From assembly GCF_019399895.1 (NCBI RefSeq), contig NC_091877.1, positions 5,104,419 to 5,168,418 of the forward strand: 64,000 nt of DNA, given 5' to 3'. The notes under the pieces were generated by a model. It saw nothing but the letters and a program-made list of their open reading frames with translations. It was not told the DNA's origin and searched no databases. The stretch comes from Cardiocondyla obscurior (taxonomy: Eukaryota > Arthropoda > Insecta > Hymenoptera > Formicidae). Numbering within the stretch: position 1 is the stretch's first letter; each line of letters starts with the position of its first letter. The position numbers and the translations under genes are program-made. Shown here piece by piece: positions 20,640 to 31,712 of this stretch.

Positions 20640-22195
20640 GCATTTGTTACAAAAAAACGGTATCTGTGTTTAATCGAAGTATTGTTCATCGTTTGACACT
20701 ACTTTTTGTCATCTTTCAAGCAGAATACGGATACCGCGTCGGAAAAACTCTTCACTTTTTGAGTTTATCCACGTGTTGCACCGTGGCCGGTGCACGGGGT
20801 CCGTCCTTCGGAGCCAACGTGAGGATGCGAAGTCAGGCGTTTTATGAAGGATTAATAAAGTTCTTTTTATTTTATACTGTGTTCGTTAAGTTACTTACTC
20901 AAGTTCCTTTTTGCTATGTTATGGCGAAGCTCGTCTTCGCGCGGTATTTGATTGTTTCCGGCACGCGACAGATCTCACGTTACACACGTGAGGTGATTAG
21001 CAACTGCCCGTCGCTGCCGGTCCGCGGGTATTTAACTGTGGCACTCTTTCAGTGTCAGCAGATTGCATTTTCGTCACTCGGTTACTGGGTAGTGCAATCT
21101 GCTGTTCTCGGTATTAAGATCTCGCAACTCTTTATTTCGTGGTCTGTATTTATTTAATCTTTTCAATTGAATGGGTTGCTGAGGTAGTATTTTTTTAATT
21201 CTGTTGCGAAATCTTATTCCGTGTTATTTAATTATTTCATTCTTACTTAAGTCTTACTTAAGGTTATTGTTGTATCATGTTACAACACACGACTCGATCC
21301 AATTTTTCATATCTTTATACGATGTGATCAAAAAAAATGAAAATCAGATGAAGCAATGTCTGGCGAATATGGCGGATGGAGTAAAACTTCCCAATTAAGT
21401 ACTTGCAGATAAGTCTTGACAGGCGCCGCAACATGTGAACGAGCATTATAGTGCAGAAAAATAATTTCGTCGTGTCTGGAGTAATAGTGGGCGCGCTTTT
21501 CCTTCAGTGCTCGATTCGATCTCATTAATTGCGTTCGGTAGACAGACCCAGTAATAGTTTCATTCGGTTTAAGCAACTCGTAATATACCACACCTACCTG
21601 ATCCCACCAAATACACAATAAAAGTTTTTTTCCATGAATATTTGCTTAGCTGTAGATGTTGAAGCATGGCCAGGTGGTCCCAATAATTTCATCTTTTTTG
21701 GATTATCGTAGTAGATCCATTTTTCATCACCATTGACTATACGGTGCAAGAAACCTTTTTGTTTCTGTCTGGCAAGCAGCATTTCACATGTGCAAAATCG
21801 GTGTTCAATGTTTCTCGGCGTTAGTTCATGTGGAACCCAATGTCCTTGTTTCTGAATTATTTCCAATGATTTCAACTGATGTGAAACTGCTTGTTGAGTC
21901 ACTTTTAATGTAAGTGCAAGTTCTTCTTGCGTTTGGCACGAATCTTTATTCAGTAATTCTTCCAAATCCGCATTGTCGTATACTTTTGGCCTTCTGCTAC
22001 GTTCTTTGTCTTTGGTGTTAAAATCACCGTTCTTGAACATTTGAAACCACTCACGACAATTTCTTTCACTTAAAGTAGCCTTACCGTATGCTTTTATAAG
22101 CAATCAATGCGTCTCAGCTGCAGATTTCTTCAAATTGAAGAAATAAATTAATTGTTCCCGCAAATAACGCTTATTTGGTTCAAAACTTGACATTT
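20640..22195 (-). pseudogene. mariner transposase (broken)
   Basis: Minus-strand order: start MSSFEPNKRYLREQLIYFF, LLIKAYGKATLSERNCREWF, VTQQAVSHQLKSL, NGDEKWIYYDN, WWDQVGVVYYELLKP, NARSHVA, HPPYSPDIASSDFHFF, then beyond the LTR SEEFFRRGIR and NDEQYFD. Catalytic Asp in GDEKW and SPDIASSD is kept, but the central HDNAR motif reads HYNAR, so the second catalytic Asp is lost. In-frame stops and frameshifts confirm inactivity. Confidence 0.88.
20774..21287 (+). mobile_element. solo LTR (514 bp) in mariner
   Basis: TGTTGCACCG...TGTTACAACA with a 4-bp target duplication CACG (20770-20773, 21288-21291), splitting mariner coding sequence. The first bases form a hairpin, GCACCG TGGC CGGTGC. The plus strand has a TATA-like GGGTATTTAAC at about 21024-21034. 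The 173-codon frame crossing its left boundary is accidental. Confidence 0.75.
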
Positions 22196-22363
22196 TTGCA
22201 CACAAAAGAATATACTATTCTGTTAAAAATTAATTAATATGTCGAGGTTAACTTGTTAACAGGTGTTCAACCTTACGACAACGACGTTTTAAATAACAAT
22301 TTTAATCGTAACTTACTGGTGGCTCCAACTTTAATCAAACGGCGGAAACTTATTTGTACACTG

Positions 22364-23502
22364 CCTGCCAATAACAGCGTTTGACGGTGTACGAGTCGCT
22401 CCGGTCTGCGGCGACGGCAGCATGCGTGCAATAGCGTATCAAGTTTCACACAAAGAAACCCGTATGTGTGTCGCGAAGCGCCGAGATTTAAAGAACGTGA
22501 AATATCGTTCATTAATATAATTAATTGAAAAAAACATGTAGAATATTAATAAAGTTAACATTTTTATTTTAAAATTATATATTACTGTCTTGAGGAAGAC
22601 AATTTAATACCTCGCTGTTTTGAAAAAGACAATTTAATACTCCGATGTCTTGAAAAAGAAAACATATTTTTTTTCTAAATATATTATTAACAAATTATTT
22701 TTGCATCATTAAATTTCAACGCAATGCCGCCGCACGGTGCACGTAAATATAAAAATGTATTAACGTTTGCGGTGTATACGAATACATCAGACCGCGTGCG
22801 ATGTAAGCAAATATATCAGAGTTAATAGCGAGTTAATAGCGTTCGAGCAACATATACGTCTGTCCTTACGTTTTCCATTAAAAAAAACGTGTGCGAGCGA
22901 GAGGGCTAGTGTATACCGCTTTAAACCCGTGCATCGTATATAGCATCACGCGATCACGCGGTAAGCGCTTGGTTTTTCATATGATTGCGCGTGTTCTCAC
23001 ATCTGAGCACGGTGTTTGTGTTGTCATTTTGCGCGTGTTTCTTATGTCAGGTTGATGCCCTCTGCGTTTTGTTCGTTTTCGTCGTCCAACCGTCACAGAC
23101 TTCTGTTCTCGTATTTTCTCGTCTCTTCAAGAATTACGTTTCTCCGGTACTCGAACATATCGGATTCTTCTAGATGGATGCGCGGGTATATAACTTCCCG
23201 GATTTCGCAATCGAGTCAGTCACACAGTCTCGCGAACCCACTTTTTTCAGCGATGTTATCCGATTACACGTGCTTTTCGATGTGAATCTACGAGTGTTAA
23301 AAAAAGCGTTGCGTTCTAGACGCCGATAATTCGGTCTGTATTACTTCGTGTTTGTTGTCGTTTTTTCTTAATTCATTCTCGGTGATTGAAGCAATTTTAT
23401 GTGACGTTTGACAGTTATTGAGAATAAACACAGACTTTCTCGAAATTTTATTCACTTTTCATTGAATTACAAACAGTCATCTTTTTCGCGTGCTACAATT
23501 TC
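22364..23502 (+). mobile_element. probable LTR fragment with promoter, boundaries unclear
   Basis: Contains GGGTATATAAC (TATA 23187-23193) followed by GAGTCAGTCACACAG and, 230 bp on, AATAAACACAG, an LTR-like promoter and polyadenylation pair on the plus strand. It may end at GTGCTACA (23497). No matching start or target duplication was found. The first 400 bases show nothing recognisable. Confidence 0.4.
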
Positions 23503-23995
23503 TTAAAACCTCTGTGATCGAACTTTATGCGCTTTATCGTCTTGTTTGTTATTTGCGCTCAGCGCAATTTTTTGCTCTCTATCTTTATCTAAAAATTTAC
23601 TTTTAACTAATTCTACCGTTAGTTTATCTTCCAATCTTGTTTCTAACGCTGTTACTAAAGTATTATATGAATCTAGTAGACTACTCAATAATAGTGCGAT
23701 TATAATTTTATCTTTTAATACTTCTTTGAGTACCGCTAATTGATCTATTGTATTTAGTATTGTATTTATATGACTCTCGATGTCACCACTGTTTTAATGT
23801 CTTATACTACAAATTTTCTTAAACAGGAATATTTGATTCGTCAGCGTCGCTTTCTGATAATAATTTTTCAATGCCAATCAAGCTGCTCTTGCATTAATCG
23901 TATCCTTTATGTGCCTTAGTTAATCATCTTTAATCAGCAAACCGATTAGCGCTCGCGCTTGCTTATCTTGTTTTTGCTATTTTTCATTCAAACTT
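23503..23995 (-). pseudogene. Copia gag fragment
   Basis: The minus strand reads SSLLDSYNTLVTALETRLED, then LTVELVKSKFLDKDRE, the Copia gag segment before the zinc knuckle. Short and broken. In the minus direction it lies 3' of the RNase H piece at 24002, the reverse of normal order, so the two are separate or rearranged fragments. Confidence 0.65.
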
Positions 23996-24001
23996 GTTGA
24001 T

Positions 24002-24313
24002 CTAGGTTCGCTTAATGTGTTCTACAAATCTTCCTTTGTTTATAACGTCTCGTCTGTCCAATATATAATTTGGGAACGTTTCATCGTATTTGAACTGTAT
24101 AATTAACCATCTTCTACTTTTGAGAACACATGCAATTGGATCATTGGTAAATTTTATAACATAGTCCGTTGTGCTCTTTCTATTTTTTCTATTTGCAGCG
24201 TAGTCTGAGTCGCAGTACAGTTCCAAAATGTTAAAATGTTCAAGCTTGATGGAATGTAGGATGACTGTCTCCAGATTTCCTATCAAGTGTCTTAAAGTTG
24301 TTATAATATTCAC
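24002..24313 (-). pseudogene. Copia RNase H fragment
   Basis: The minus strand reads LRHLIGNLE, LYCDSDYAANRKNRKSTTDY and VIKFTNDPIAC, the first half of Copia RNase H. The sequence after KSRRW is unrelated. Confidence 0.7.
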
Positions 24314-24566
24314 TACAGACTTTCAGACAGATTACGAAAGATAAAGCATGTGACGGAAACTTGTGAGAATATAAAGGTATGAATATGAATATTATTGAGA
24401 GGGCGGTCTTTAAGTCCCGCCATCAGCACTCAGAGTCCATTGTGTCTCCCCCTTCATGACGTTTACCGGCCGGCTGTCGCCTTCTTCCAAAATTGGAAAA
24501 AGCTATCGGTCGGTATCTGTCGTATTTGCTTGGGCTCAAGTAGAGCTGAGCCCAGCATTACTAACC

Positions 24567-25365
24567 TTAGTCTTGCGATCGCCTGACATTGGTCGAGTAC
24601 ATGAAGGCTTGTTTCTTTCTCTCCACACACCCCACAGCTGGGGGTATCTGCCTGTGATATTGGAGGTTACCGTGCCTTGTTAGCATCTGGGTTACTTGCC
24701 TGGCATCTCTCCTGTTAAGTGACTTGATGTATTTGGCCAGATCCTCCCCCGGGGTTTCTCCTATAAGGTTTTTGGCCTGTTTACACCTGTCGTTGATTTC
24801 CCTTTTCCAGTACATTGCGTTTTGGTCCCTAAGCCAGCCACGGATCACCTCTCTGCTTATACAGAAGGAGATCCCAAGAGCTCCGGGCTCCGGGCCCATA
24901 AACTCAGCACTGGTACTCGCTTTCGCTAGCTTGTCGGCTTTCTCATTACCCTTTATCCATGCGTGCCCAGGGACCCAGGTCAGAGTAACCTCAATGCTCT
25001 CCGCTACCGACTCCAGGACTCGTTTGCAGTCTAGGATCAGTTTGGAGGTCGTGACCGAAACTCCGAGCGCTTTAATAGCTGTTTGGCTGTCCGAGCATAT
25101 CTTGATGTGACTTTCAGTTTATCTTGTCAAAAGCACTGTCTGTGCACACCACATAATTGCTACCAACTCGGTCTGGAAGACCGTTACCGAGCAGAATCGA
25201 TTCCTCTATTCCTAAACGTTGATTAAATATTCCTGCCCTGGTTCCGTCGTTTGTCTTAGAGCCATTTGTAAACCAGATGTCCCCATTGAGCAGGTTCAAC
25301 CTCCGGGCTTCAAACCAATTTTTACGCTCGAAAAAGACCACCCAAATGGACTCTCCCCGATGCAA
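24567..25365 (-). pseudogene. LINE RNase H and C-terminal tail
   Basis: The minus strand shows GDIWFTNGSKTNDGTRAGIF (the usual TDGSK reads TNGSK), VVCTDSAFDKIN, then across a stop WIKGNEKADKLA-like sequence, and finally WKREINDRCKQAKNLIG and LTRHGNLQYHRQ with CGVCGEK-like residues degraded. It is the C-terminal part of the LINE polyprotein. Confidence 0.75.
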
Positions 25366-25699
25366 AAAGCTGTTGTTCTATCTTGCCCCATGCTGAGAAC
25401 GGAACTGGATAGTACTTGACGTGGGAATTTTGTATGTCTGCATACGCTCTTACCCCATTTATGCTCGCATTATAACCGAAGAACGGTTATCGCGACGCTT
25501 GCTACCACTTCTAGGTGTAGTGGGCCAATACCAAGTAATACGCCCATTTCCGCTACTGGGGTTGTGCGCATAGCTTCTAGGCTTTTTCTGAGTATAAGGG
25601 CAATAGTGTGCTCTACCGTCATTCTGGCATGTGTCTTCATTGCCCGGGGCCACCACACTACCAAAGCATATAGTAGCCTGGGTCGAAGTATCGCCGTAT

Positions 25700-26270
25700 A
25701 AATTTATTAGTATCGACCTGGACTTAGGCCCCAAGTTTGACCAAATGTCCTTCTGCATATCCAGAAATATGCGTTTATGCTCTTACAGCGTCTATTAAGA
25801 CGGTCCCTCCAGCTCAGTTTGCTATTCAGGATTACTCCTAGATACTTTACTGAGCCAGTTGGGGTTAGTCTTGTCCCTCCCAGGGTGGGCTCCTCCATGG
25901 AGCCCACCATTTATTTGTGAGTGAATATGACAAGCTCAGTTTTTCGTGGGTTCACGGATAAGTCAGTCCTTCCACCATCTTTCACCTCTGCAAAAACCCT
26001 TTGTGTGAGCTCTGGCACTGGCTTCAAGAAAGGGCCTCTTATAAGGATCGCCAGATTGTCCGCATATCCTTGCGTGTAGAACCCCTATTATTAAGTGTAC
26101 TAAGTAGTCTGTCCGTAACTAGACACCATAGTAGTGGGGAGAGTACCTCTCTTTGGGGGCAGCCTCTTCTCACTCATCCTGTGACCTCGGTCGTTCCTTG
26201 TGAGGCAGTTACTCTGCGCCCAAGCATTCCACTCTACCAGTTTCGCCGATTGTTAACGCGACAATTTTAA
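25700..26270 (-). pseudogene. LINE reverse transcriptase, C-terminal part
   Basis: The minus strand shows RGCPQ...GVLSPLLW, GYADNLAILIRGPFLK, NPRKTELVIFTHK and GSVKYLGVILNSKLSW. The polymerase box reads YADN for YADD. The core of RT upstream of this is missing; the segment 26271-26460 is unrelated AT-rich sequence. Confidence 0.78.
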
Positions 26271-26472
26271 TTTTTACTTAATTTCGAGACAAAGAAATAA
26301 AGTTGCAGAAACAGATATATTAACATCAACGCAAAAACAGTATATAAATAGTTTAGCTAAACATTGTAAGAGTAACGACCGATAGACAATAGATTATCGA
26401 AAAACTGCCAAAAAAATGTACACAATACCGAGGAGGTTATCGACCGCTCCAAGGTAGTTCGAAGCGAATAGA

Positions 26473-27768
26473 CTAACGAAATCCTTTGTTTTCAGGTTTC
26501 ACTATTTTTGCAGCCAGTTCCCAGTCTGGGTTGTGTAATAGCTGTTGTTTTGGCCTTTCTTCTGGTGAGCTGTCCTCTGCTTCTTTGCAGAAGCCAGGAC
26601 AGTTTTCCTCCAGAAGGTAAAGGAGGCATTGCTCTCTCATCGCCAGATTACCGTCTGGCAGCTTGATAGCCTCCAGTGTGACTTCTGGATTTTTGGAAAG
26701 AACCCTGCAGAGTCTAGCGGTGTCGGGCAAGCCCTTTCCCGACTCGCAGAATACTTCCCAGTTGTTCTTTTTTGCCTTGACTACAGAGTTCCAGTATTTT
26801 TTTTTTTTTGGTCTTCTTAAAGAGGTTCCAGTCGAACTGAAAGCCCGTATTCCTGGCTCTATTTTAGGCTTTACGTGCCCTCTTTCTGAGACTCTGTAAT
26901 CCGGAGTTCCACCACGCTGTGTTCTCGGTGTTCGTAACTGTCCTTTCTGGGCAGTTTTTCTCGTCGCTGTTTATCAAAGCCCTACAAAGATGTTCCACAC
27001 AAAGCTTGATTTTTGCTGTGTTTTCATACCTCTTGGAAAAGTCTTTTAGGCCACTCTTTAGGTCCTTCTGAAACAAGTCCCAGTTAGTTTTCCTAGAGTT
27101 TCTCATTCTGATCGTTTTCGGTTGGGCTTTATCCAGTCTAAAAACGATCTGCCTATGATCTGACAAGGAGGGTTTATTTGACACTCTCCAGTCGGTCACT
27201 TTCTTCAACATCTGCCTAGAGAAGATGGTTAAATCCAAGACCTTCCTTCTTATTGCAGTGCAGAAGGTGAGCTGGTTGCCTATGTTGATAATCTCCAGGT
27301 CCGTAGACGCCAGATATTCCAACAGTTTTTCACATCTTTTGTTGGTATTCGTGATTCTCTAAATCACGTAGTGTGCGTTCGCGTCACAGCCAATAATCAA
27401 GGGGATATGCTTTTTTGACAGTAGCCCACCAGTTCCTCCAGATGTTGGGGAGGCAACGCGCCCGCTCCGTCGAAGTAAGCTAAGCACACTACAATCCTTT
27501 CTACGCTATTTTCTGCGCCAATAAACTCTAGTTTAATCGACACTACGTCTCTGGAACAAAAAGCCGTTAGTAATTCGGCATTATTGCCTTTGATTGCTAT
27601 ACATGCTCTGGGCTTTATATCGCCCGTAGCTTTGTATAGCTTTCCGCATCTCACTAGTCCCCTGATGCAGTTTTTAACGAGCCATGGCTCCTGGATCAGA
27701 GAAACCGCTGTATGCATCATAGATAGTCGCCTAGCAAGAACAGCTGAGGCGCTCTTACTATGATGCAA
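26473..27768 (-). pseudogene. LINE EEP endonuclease and start of RT
   Basis: The minus strand begins HHSKSASAVLARR, SLIQEPWLVKN, with later VSIKLEFIGAEN, then LEIINIGNQLTFCTAIRRKV, LDLTIF, and SLSDHRQIVF (the conserved SDH). It is followed by a linker, RLCRVLSKNPEVTL and a short RT N-terminus. Several frameshifts. Confidence 0.78.
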
Positions 27769-28056
27769 GTTAATTTGAGTGAAGCTTACCCCCGTTCTTT
27801 CTCTGAATTTAAGACAGAGCTGCTGGGTTCGCCTCCTTACTTCCCTTTTTCTCTTCCTGTGCCCGGTTTACCTTTAAAATACTCCGGTCCATTTTAAGGA
27901 ACGGTCTGAAATCCTTGTACCCAGTACCTTAAGTTTCAAGACACTGATTTCCAAGATTCCGAGAATTAGGTTCCTACCTTTATCAGTGGCTCCTACGTTC
28001 TCGGCACATATTCGTCAGCCCGCCGTGGCAAGCCCCGGATTCTGCCTCTCCAGTCG

Positions 28057-28371
28057 CTACAGAACGACAGCTAGGGTCTTGAGTAAACCCGGGACCCAAA
28101 TCACTGCCCTGTTCTGCTTTTGAAGCACTTCCAAGCCCATCAACTTGAGCTTGATAGCTTCCCACGGTGAAATGCTGTCAATCTGGTCTGATAACCAGCT
28201 CAGCGACATCTTGTCCGCGCACTTCACTACTGCAGCACCTGCTTTATGTTGGGTGTTGCAGAATCTAGGCACGGTATCCTCTCGGATCCTGTCGATCTCT
28301 TTCGAGACCGCACCCTTCAGTAGTCTCAGACGCTCAACGTCCAGTCCTTCATCAGGGTAGCCCTCCGCCAC
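28057..28371 (-). pseudogene. LINE DUF4780-like segment
   Basis: The minus strand reads MAEGYPDEGLDVERLRLLKG, FCNTQHKAGAAVVKCADK and SPWEAIKLKLMGLEVL, matching the DUF4780 domain of insect LINE ORF1 proteins as I recall it. It is out of frame with its neighbours. Confidence 0.6.
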
Positions 28372-28410
28372 TATTACCCTAGTTAGGAGATCTGCGCTGT
28401 GGTGTAAGTC

Positions 28411-29219
28411 CTACTTTCTTGAGCCAGGCCTCTTTACGACGCGTTCTGCCGATGGAGGGGTGTCATTGGAGCTCATCCGACGCTTGTTACCAGTGGTTCC
28501 CTTGGCTCTTCTGCTCGGTAAAGTCGGGCCAGTCGAAGTTCCCTGGCTGATTCCCTCACGAGCATCAGCCTTGGCCCTCCTGGCCTTCCTCTTTTCAGCA
28601 CCAGAGCAGTTCCTCTTTTGAGGTCTCGCTTTGCTTGCTCCCATATTTGTTGCGTCTACGACTCCAGCTGGTCCCAACTGGTTTTCGTTGGTGCTTGCAA
28701 CCGCAACAGCGTCATTTAAGATTTTTTCCGGACTCTCAATTGCTAGTTTGTTTATATGGCTTTCAATATATATTTTAATCCCACGACTAGCTAGAAAAAT
28801 AACGGTCAGCCCACGCAGAGCCCGCATGCGTAGGTAAGTTATTTACTCACGGAGTTTTGCTCGGTTCTCTGAAGGCATCGTTAAAAGTACTGCAATCCCA
28901 GTGTCACGCAGCCTTCGCCACGATTGTTTCCAGCTTGTTTTGGAGAGTTGGTTTGCGGTGCAGCCTTGCCCCCAAGACGGGGTTTTACTTCCGCCGGGGG
29001 CGGGTTATAGCCCTCACTACCCAGACGCCTATCCAGCACATAGAGTTTTACGTCTGGGCTGGAAGGCCTTCTGAGCGTCTTCCTATCCGCCACCTGGAGA
29101 CGCGCTCGGTTGACACTCAACCTTAGAGCCTCTACCGGCCCGAGGTCAGTCAGTCCCCAAGAGAGACCGTCGACCTCGAGCCCACAAACGCCCACTCGGA
29201 AAATAAAGGTATAGATCAA
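28411..29219 (-). pseudogene. LINE ORF1 N-terminal segments
   Basis: Two minus-strand frames: one with VADRKTLRRPSSPDVKLYVL and PRLGGKAAPQT (28881-29219), and one Lys/Arg-rich with KRKARRAKADAREG (28411-28827). Their order and composition fit the 5' part of the LINE. They are not in one frame. Confidence 0.55.
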
Positions 29220-29465
29220 AGTAAATTAAGAAATGAGAAAAAAGAATATTGATAGAAGACAAGAAGATAGAAGGCAGAAAAATCGGAGAAAAGAAAACAA
29301 CATAGGAGAAAGCGAAAAAAAAAAAATCTAAAGGGATAAAATCGGAAAAAAAGGAAAAAAAGATCGTTGAAAAGATAAGTTAAAAACTGTAACCGAGTTT
29401 GGACGGAAAACGATAAGAAGGAGAAAAAAAAGGTTGTGAAAGAAAGAGAGAAAAAAGTTAATATG
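29220..29465. repeat. purine-rich tract, part 1
   Basis: The + strand is almost entirely G/A (AAAGAAAGAGAGAAAAAAG-like) and is continuous in composition with 30564-31700 once solo LTR D is removed. No gene. Confidence 0.6.
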
Positions 29466-29708
29466 TGTGGACGCTTATCCGTATTAAAAGCGCAGGAGGA
29501 GGTTTCGCTGGCAAGGTCCAGAAATTATCTTTGACAGCTCCTTTTAATGATAATCTGTAATTTATTATTTACAATATGTACAAGTTTTATTTTTTTTTGG
29601 TATTGAATTATGCGCCTCGCGGCGCCGGCTTTGCCCGTACAAAAATCGGCTTTAAAGCCTCTCGCGATATGTGATGTGCGGCGCGGTTATTGTGACGCGT
29701 ATAGGGCC

Positions 29709-30233
29709 TTACTTCTCGTCGCCGGAATATTTAAGCGGCTCTTCGATCTCTTCTTCTGAAGTGGTAGCCCAAAGGTCAGTCTGCACCCCTTTTTCGTTCG
29801 TTGTTGACGCGTGGTCAAAAAGGTGCTTTTCCGTCTGTGTCGCCGCGTTTCCTCCTATGCCGGTTATTAGGCTTGGCGGCGGTTTTGGCCAACTCGGCGA
29901 GGTATCCCTCCAGATACGTTGGTCGTATGGGCCTCTCAGGAATATTTTTGGAGGCCTTGTTAATCTTGGCGGCTCTAGTTCGATCTCGTGAAGGAACCAC
30001 GGTCGTAGTACAAAGCCAGTGATGTGCTTTGGCCTCGGTGAAGGTGCTGGCTGCGTCGTAATGCCTTTCAAGATTCCTGGAGTCCCCGGCGGGAATATCA
30101 CTTCCTCTCGTATCCTTGGCAAATTATTATTTTCGTCCTTCTCGTCCGGCTTATCGCTTCCTTCTAGACTCGGCGGGACGTACTTAGGCGTTTTCGATTG
30201 ACGCCGGCCTCTACGTGTACGTTTCGGCGGCAT
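29709..30233 (-). CDS. LTR D-encoded proline-rich protein (174 aa)
   Basis: Intact frame starting ATGCCGCCGAAACG, 126 nt downstream of the LTR's TATA box, with no intron needed. The N-terminus is basic (KRTRRGRRQSKTPK, residues 4-17). Residues 20-130 are Pro-rich and probably disordered. Two short motifs near the C-terminus, ATQTE (131-135) and KGVQTD (148-153), fit the LC8 dynein light chain anchor consensus (KxTQT or KxVQTD). The C-terminus is acidic (EEEIEEP). No domain recognised. It shares layout (basic start, Pro-rich middle) but not clear sequence with the LTR A/B protein. LC8 binding is inference from motif only. Confidence 0.6.
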   Translation of the reverse strand: MPPKRTRRGRRQSKTPKYVPPSLEGSDKPDEKDENNNLPRIREEVIFPPGTPGILKGITTQPAPSPRPKHITGFVLRPWFLHEIELEPPRLTRPPKIFLRGPYDQRIWRDTSPSWPKPPPSLITGIGGNAATQTEKHLFDHASTTNEKGVQTDLWATTSEEEIEEPLKYSGDEK

Positions 30234-30358
30234 CCGTTTCTAGAACTTTATCTTTTTCAAGTAGCTTTCGCTAATGTGCGTTTTGGTCTCGCACTAAAAG
30301 CGTACTTCCACAAAAAATGACGAATTCGCTTTTTTGTATCGCTCCTGTCGATCCTGGC

Positions 30359-30367
30359 TTTTTTATA
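30359..30367 (-). promoter_or_regulatory. TATA box of LTR D
   Basis: Minus-strand TATAAAAAA, upstream of the LTR-encoded frame and in the same orientation. Confidence 0.5.
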
Positions 30368-30563
30368 TTCGCTTTTGTTCTTTTTTACTCGCGGGTTATT
30401 AGTTATTTATCTGCGGCTCCTAGTGGTTGTTATTATCGTTATTATTCCGTCGTGTTACCGCGGCATACATAGCTGTATGTCAGGTTGCGTTTTCTGTTTG
30501 CCGCACTTCTTACCTTCTGGCGCGTTACTCTTTGTGACGGCTTTTTTGGGCCGCCACAATATG

Positions 30564-31700
30564 GATTATGAAATAAGAAATAATAAGCACAAAAATCTTA
30601 AGAGAAAAAGATAAAGACAGAATAACGCTAAATAATTGGGTTGAGAGAGAAGAAAATTTTATGAAAAATTTAAAGAAAGTAGTGAATAAAATATGCATAA
30701 AAATGCAAAAAAAACAAAAAAAATGTAAGAAAAAAATAGAGAAACAGAGAAAATAAAGAAGTAGATAGAAGAAGACAGGTGACGAAGAAAGCTGAAAAAA
30801 AAAATAATAAAGATTTGGAATGTAGAGAAAGAAAAATTAAGAAAGAAGATAACAGAACTAAAGAGGGAAAATAAAAAGACGGAAATAAACTTAAGAAAGA
30901 ATAAACATAGTGATCAAAGGAATATCATGAGATGAAACAGAAATATAGAAGAAAATAAGAAAATTTTCCAGAAATAAATTAGGGATAGAGATAAAATTTA
31001 AAAATGTATATGAAGTAAAGAGTATAAAAACGAGCAGCGGTTAAAACTTCTTCAAGGTCATTCAGAAAAGTGACCATAACAACATATATCAAGGTCGAAG
31101 TCAAGGTCATTTAGAAGGGTGACCATAACAACATATATCAAGGTCGAGGTCAAAGTCATCGGATCTAACTACTCCAAAATGCCTAATTATCTAAAAAAAG
31201 AAGACAAGTAGAGAGTAGTTGCAACATACTTTCAAAATATAAAAATGGTCATAAAGAAGATAAAAGAAGAGATCAAAGAAGAGAAGAAAGAAAACATAAT
31301 AATCAAAAGAGATTTTTATACCAGAATAAGTAAGAAAGGCGAAATAAGAACAAAAAATAGAAAGAAGATAACAAAAAAATATTATAAATAAGATAATTAA
31401 TAAAGAAGAAGAGACTTTTCTTAGAAAAATGGAGAAGAGAAAATAAGCGGTATTAAATAAAAGTTTTAATACAGTAGGTGAATGGACATATATAAGCGAA
31501 ATAGGCACATGTGTAATTAATTATGTTGCAGCAAACAAAATAGCAGAATAAAGGATAATGTTGAGAAGATAAAGATAAAGAAAGATAAATAATATAGAAT
31601 ACCTGAAAATTGAGAAATACAAAAGATAGTGTAAAGAAGAGAAGAAAAAACATCAAGAGGAAGAAGAAAGAAAGATTAGAATGATAAGAAACGGAAAAGA
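30564..31700. repeat. purine-rich tract, part 2
   Basis: About 1.1 kb with strong G+A bias on the + strand (AAGAAAATAAAAAGACGG-like), so minus-strand frames here encode F/L/S-rich low-complexity peptides that are not genes (31191-31508, 31453-31710). Includes the 31051-31160 direct repeats. Confidence 0.65.
31051..31160 (+). repeat. direct repeats containing TCAAGGTCA
   Basis: Two copies of GTGACCATAACAACATATAT with flanking TCAAGGTC units; a third diverged copy lies at about 41930-41985 (TCAAGATCACTC...GACCATGATAAC). Confidence 0.65.
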
Positions 31701-31712
31701 AGTACGTCAATA

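Larger units (their letters stand above)
20596..22363 (-). mobile_element. mariner element with nested solo LTR
   Basis: Left end TTAGGTATACAAATAAATTT, right end with GGCGGAAACTTATTTGTACAC, an inverted pair typical of mariner. Minus-strand transposase between them. The solo LTR at 20774-21287 is inserted in the C-terminal coding region. Confidence 0.75.
24391..29200 (-). mobile_element. non-LTR retrotransposon (I/LOA-like LINE with RNase H), degenerate
   Basis: Minus-strand order: ORF1-like segments, DUF4780 segment, EEP endonuclease, RT with its core deleted, RNase H and tail. Presence of both an EEP endonuclease and a downstream RNase H fits the I/LOA/Nimb group rather than R1. The catalytic motif reads YADN instead of YADD. 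Inactive. Confidence 0.8.
29466..30558 (-). mobile_element. solo LTR D (1093 bp)
   Basis: TGTGGACGC...GGGCCGCCACA with a perfect 5-bp target duplication ATATG (29461-29465, 30559-30563). Inserted in a purine-rich tract. On the minus strand it has a TATA box (30359-30367) and a 174-codon frame in the transcribed sense. Termini resemble element G at 55557-56294. Confidence 0.85.

Noticed and set aside
20636..21157. 173-codon plus-strand frame
   Set aside because: It crosses the exact left boundary of a solo LTR (20774) into mariner coding sequence on the other strand, so it is accidental.
31191..31710. Two minus-strand F/L/S-rich frames resembling membrane proteins
   Set aside because: They come from the purine-rich tract read in the pyrimidine sense; low complexity with no start or splice support.
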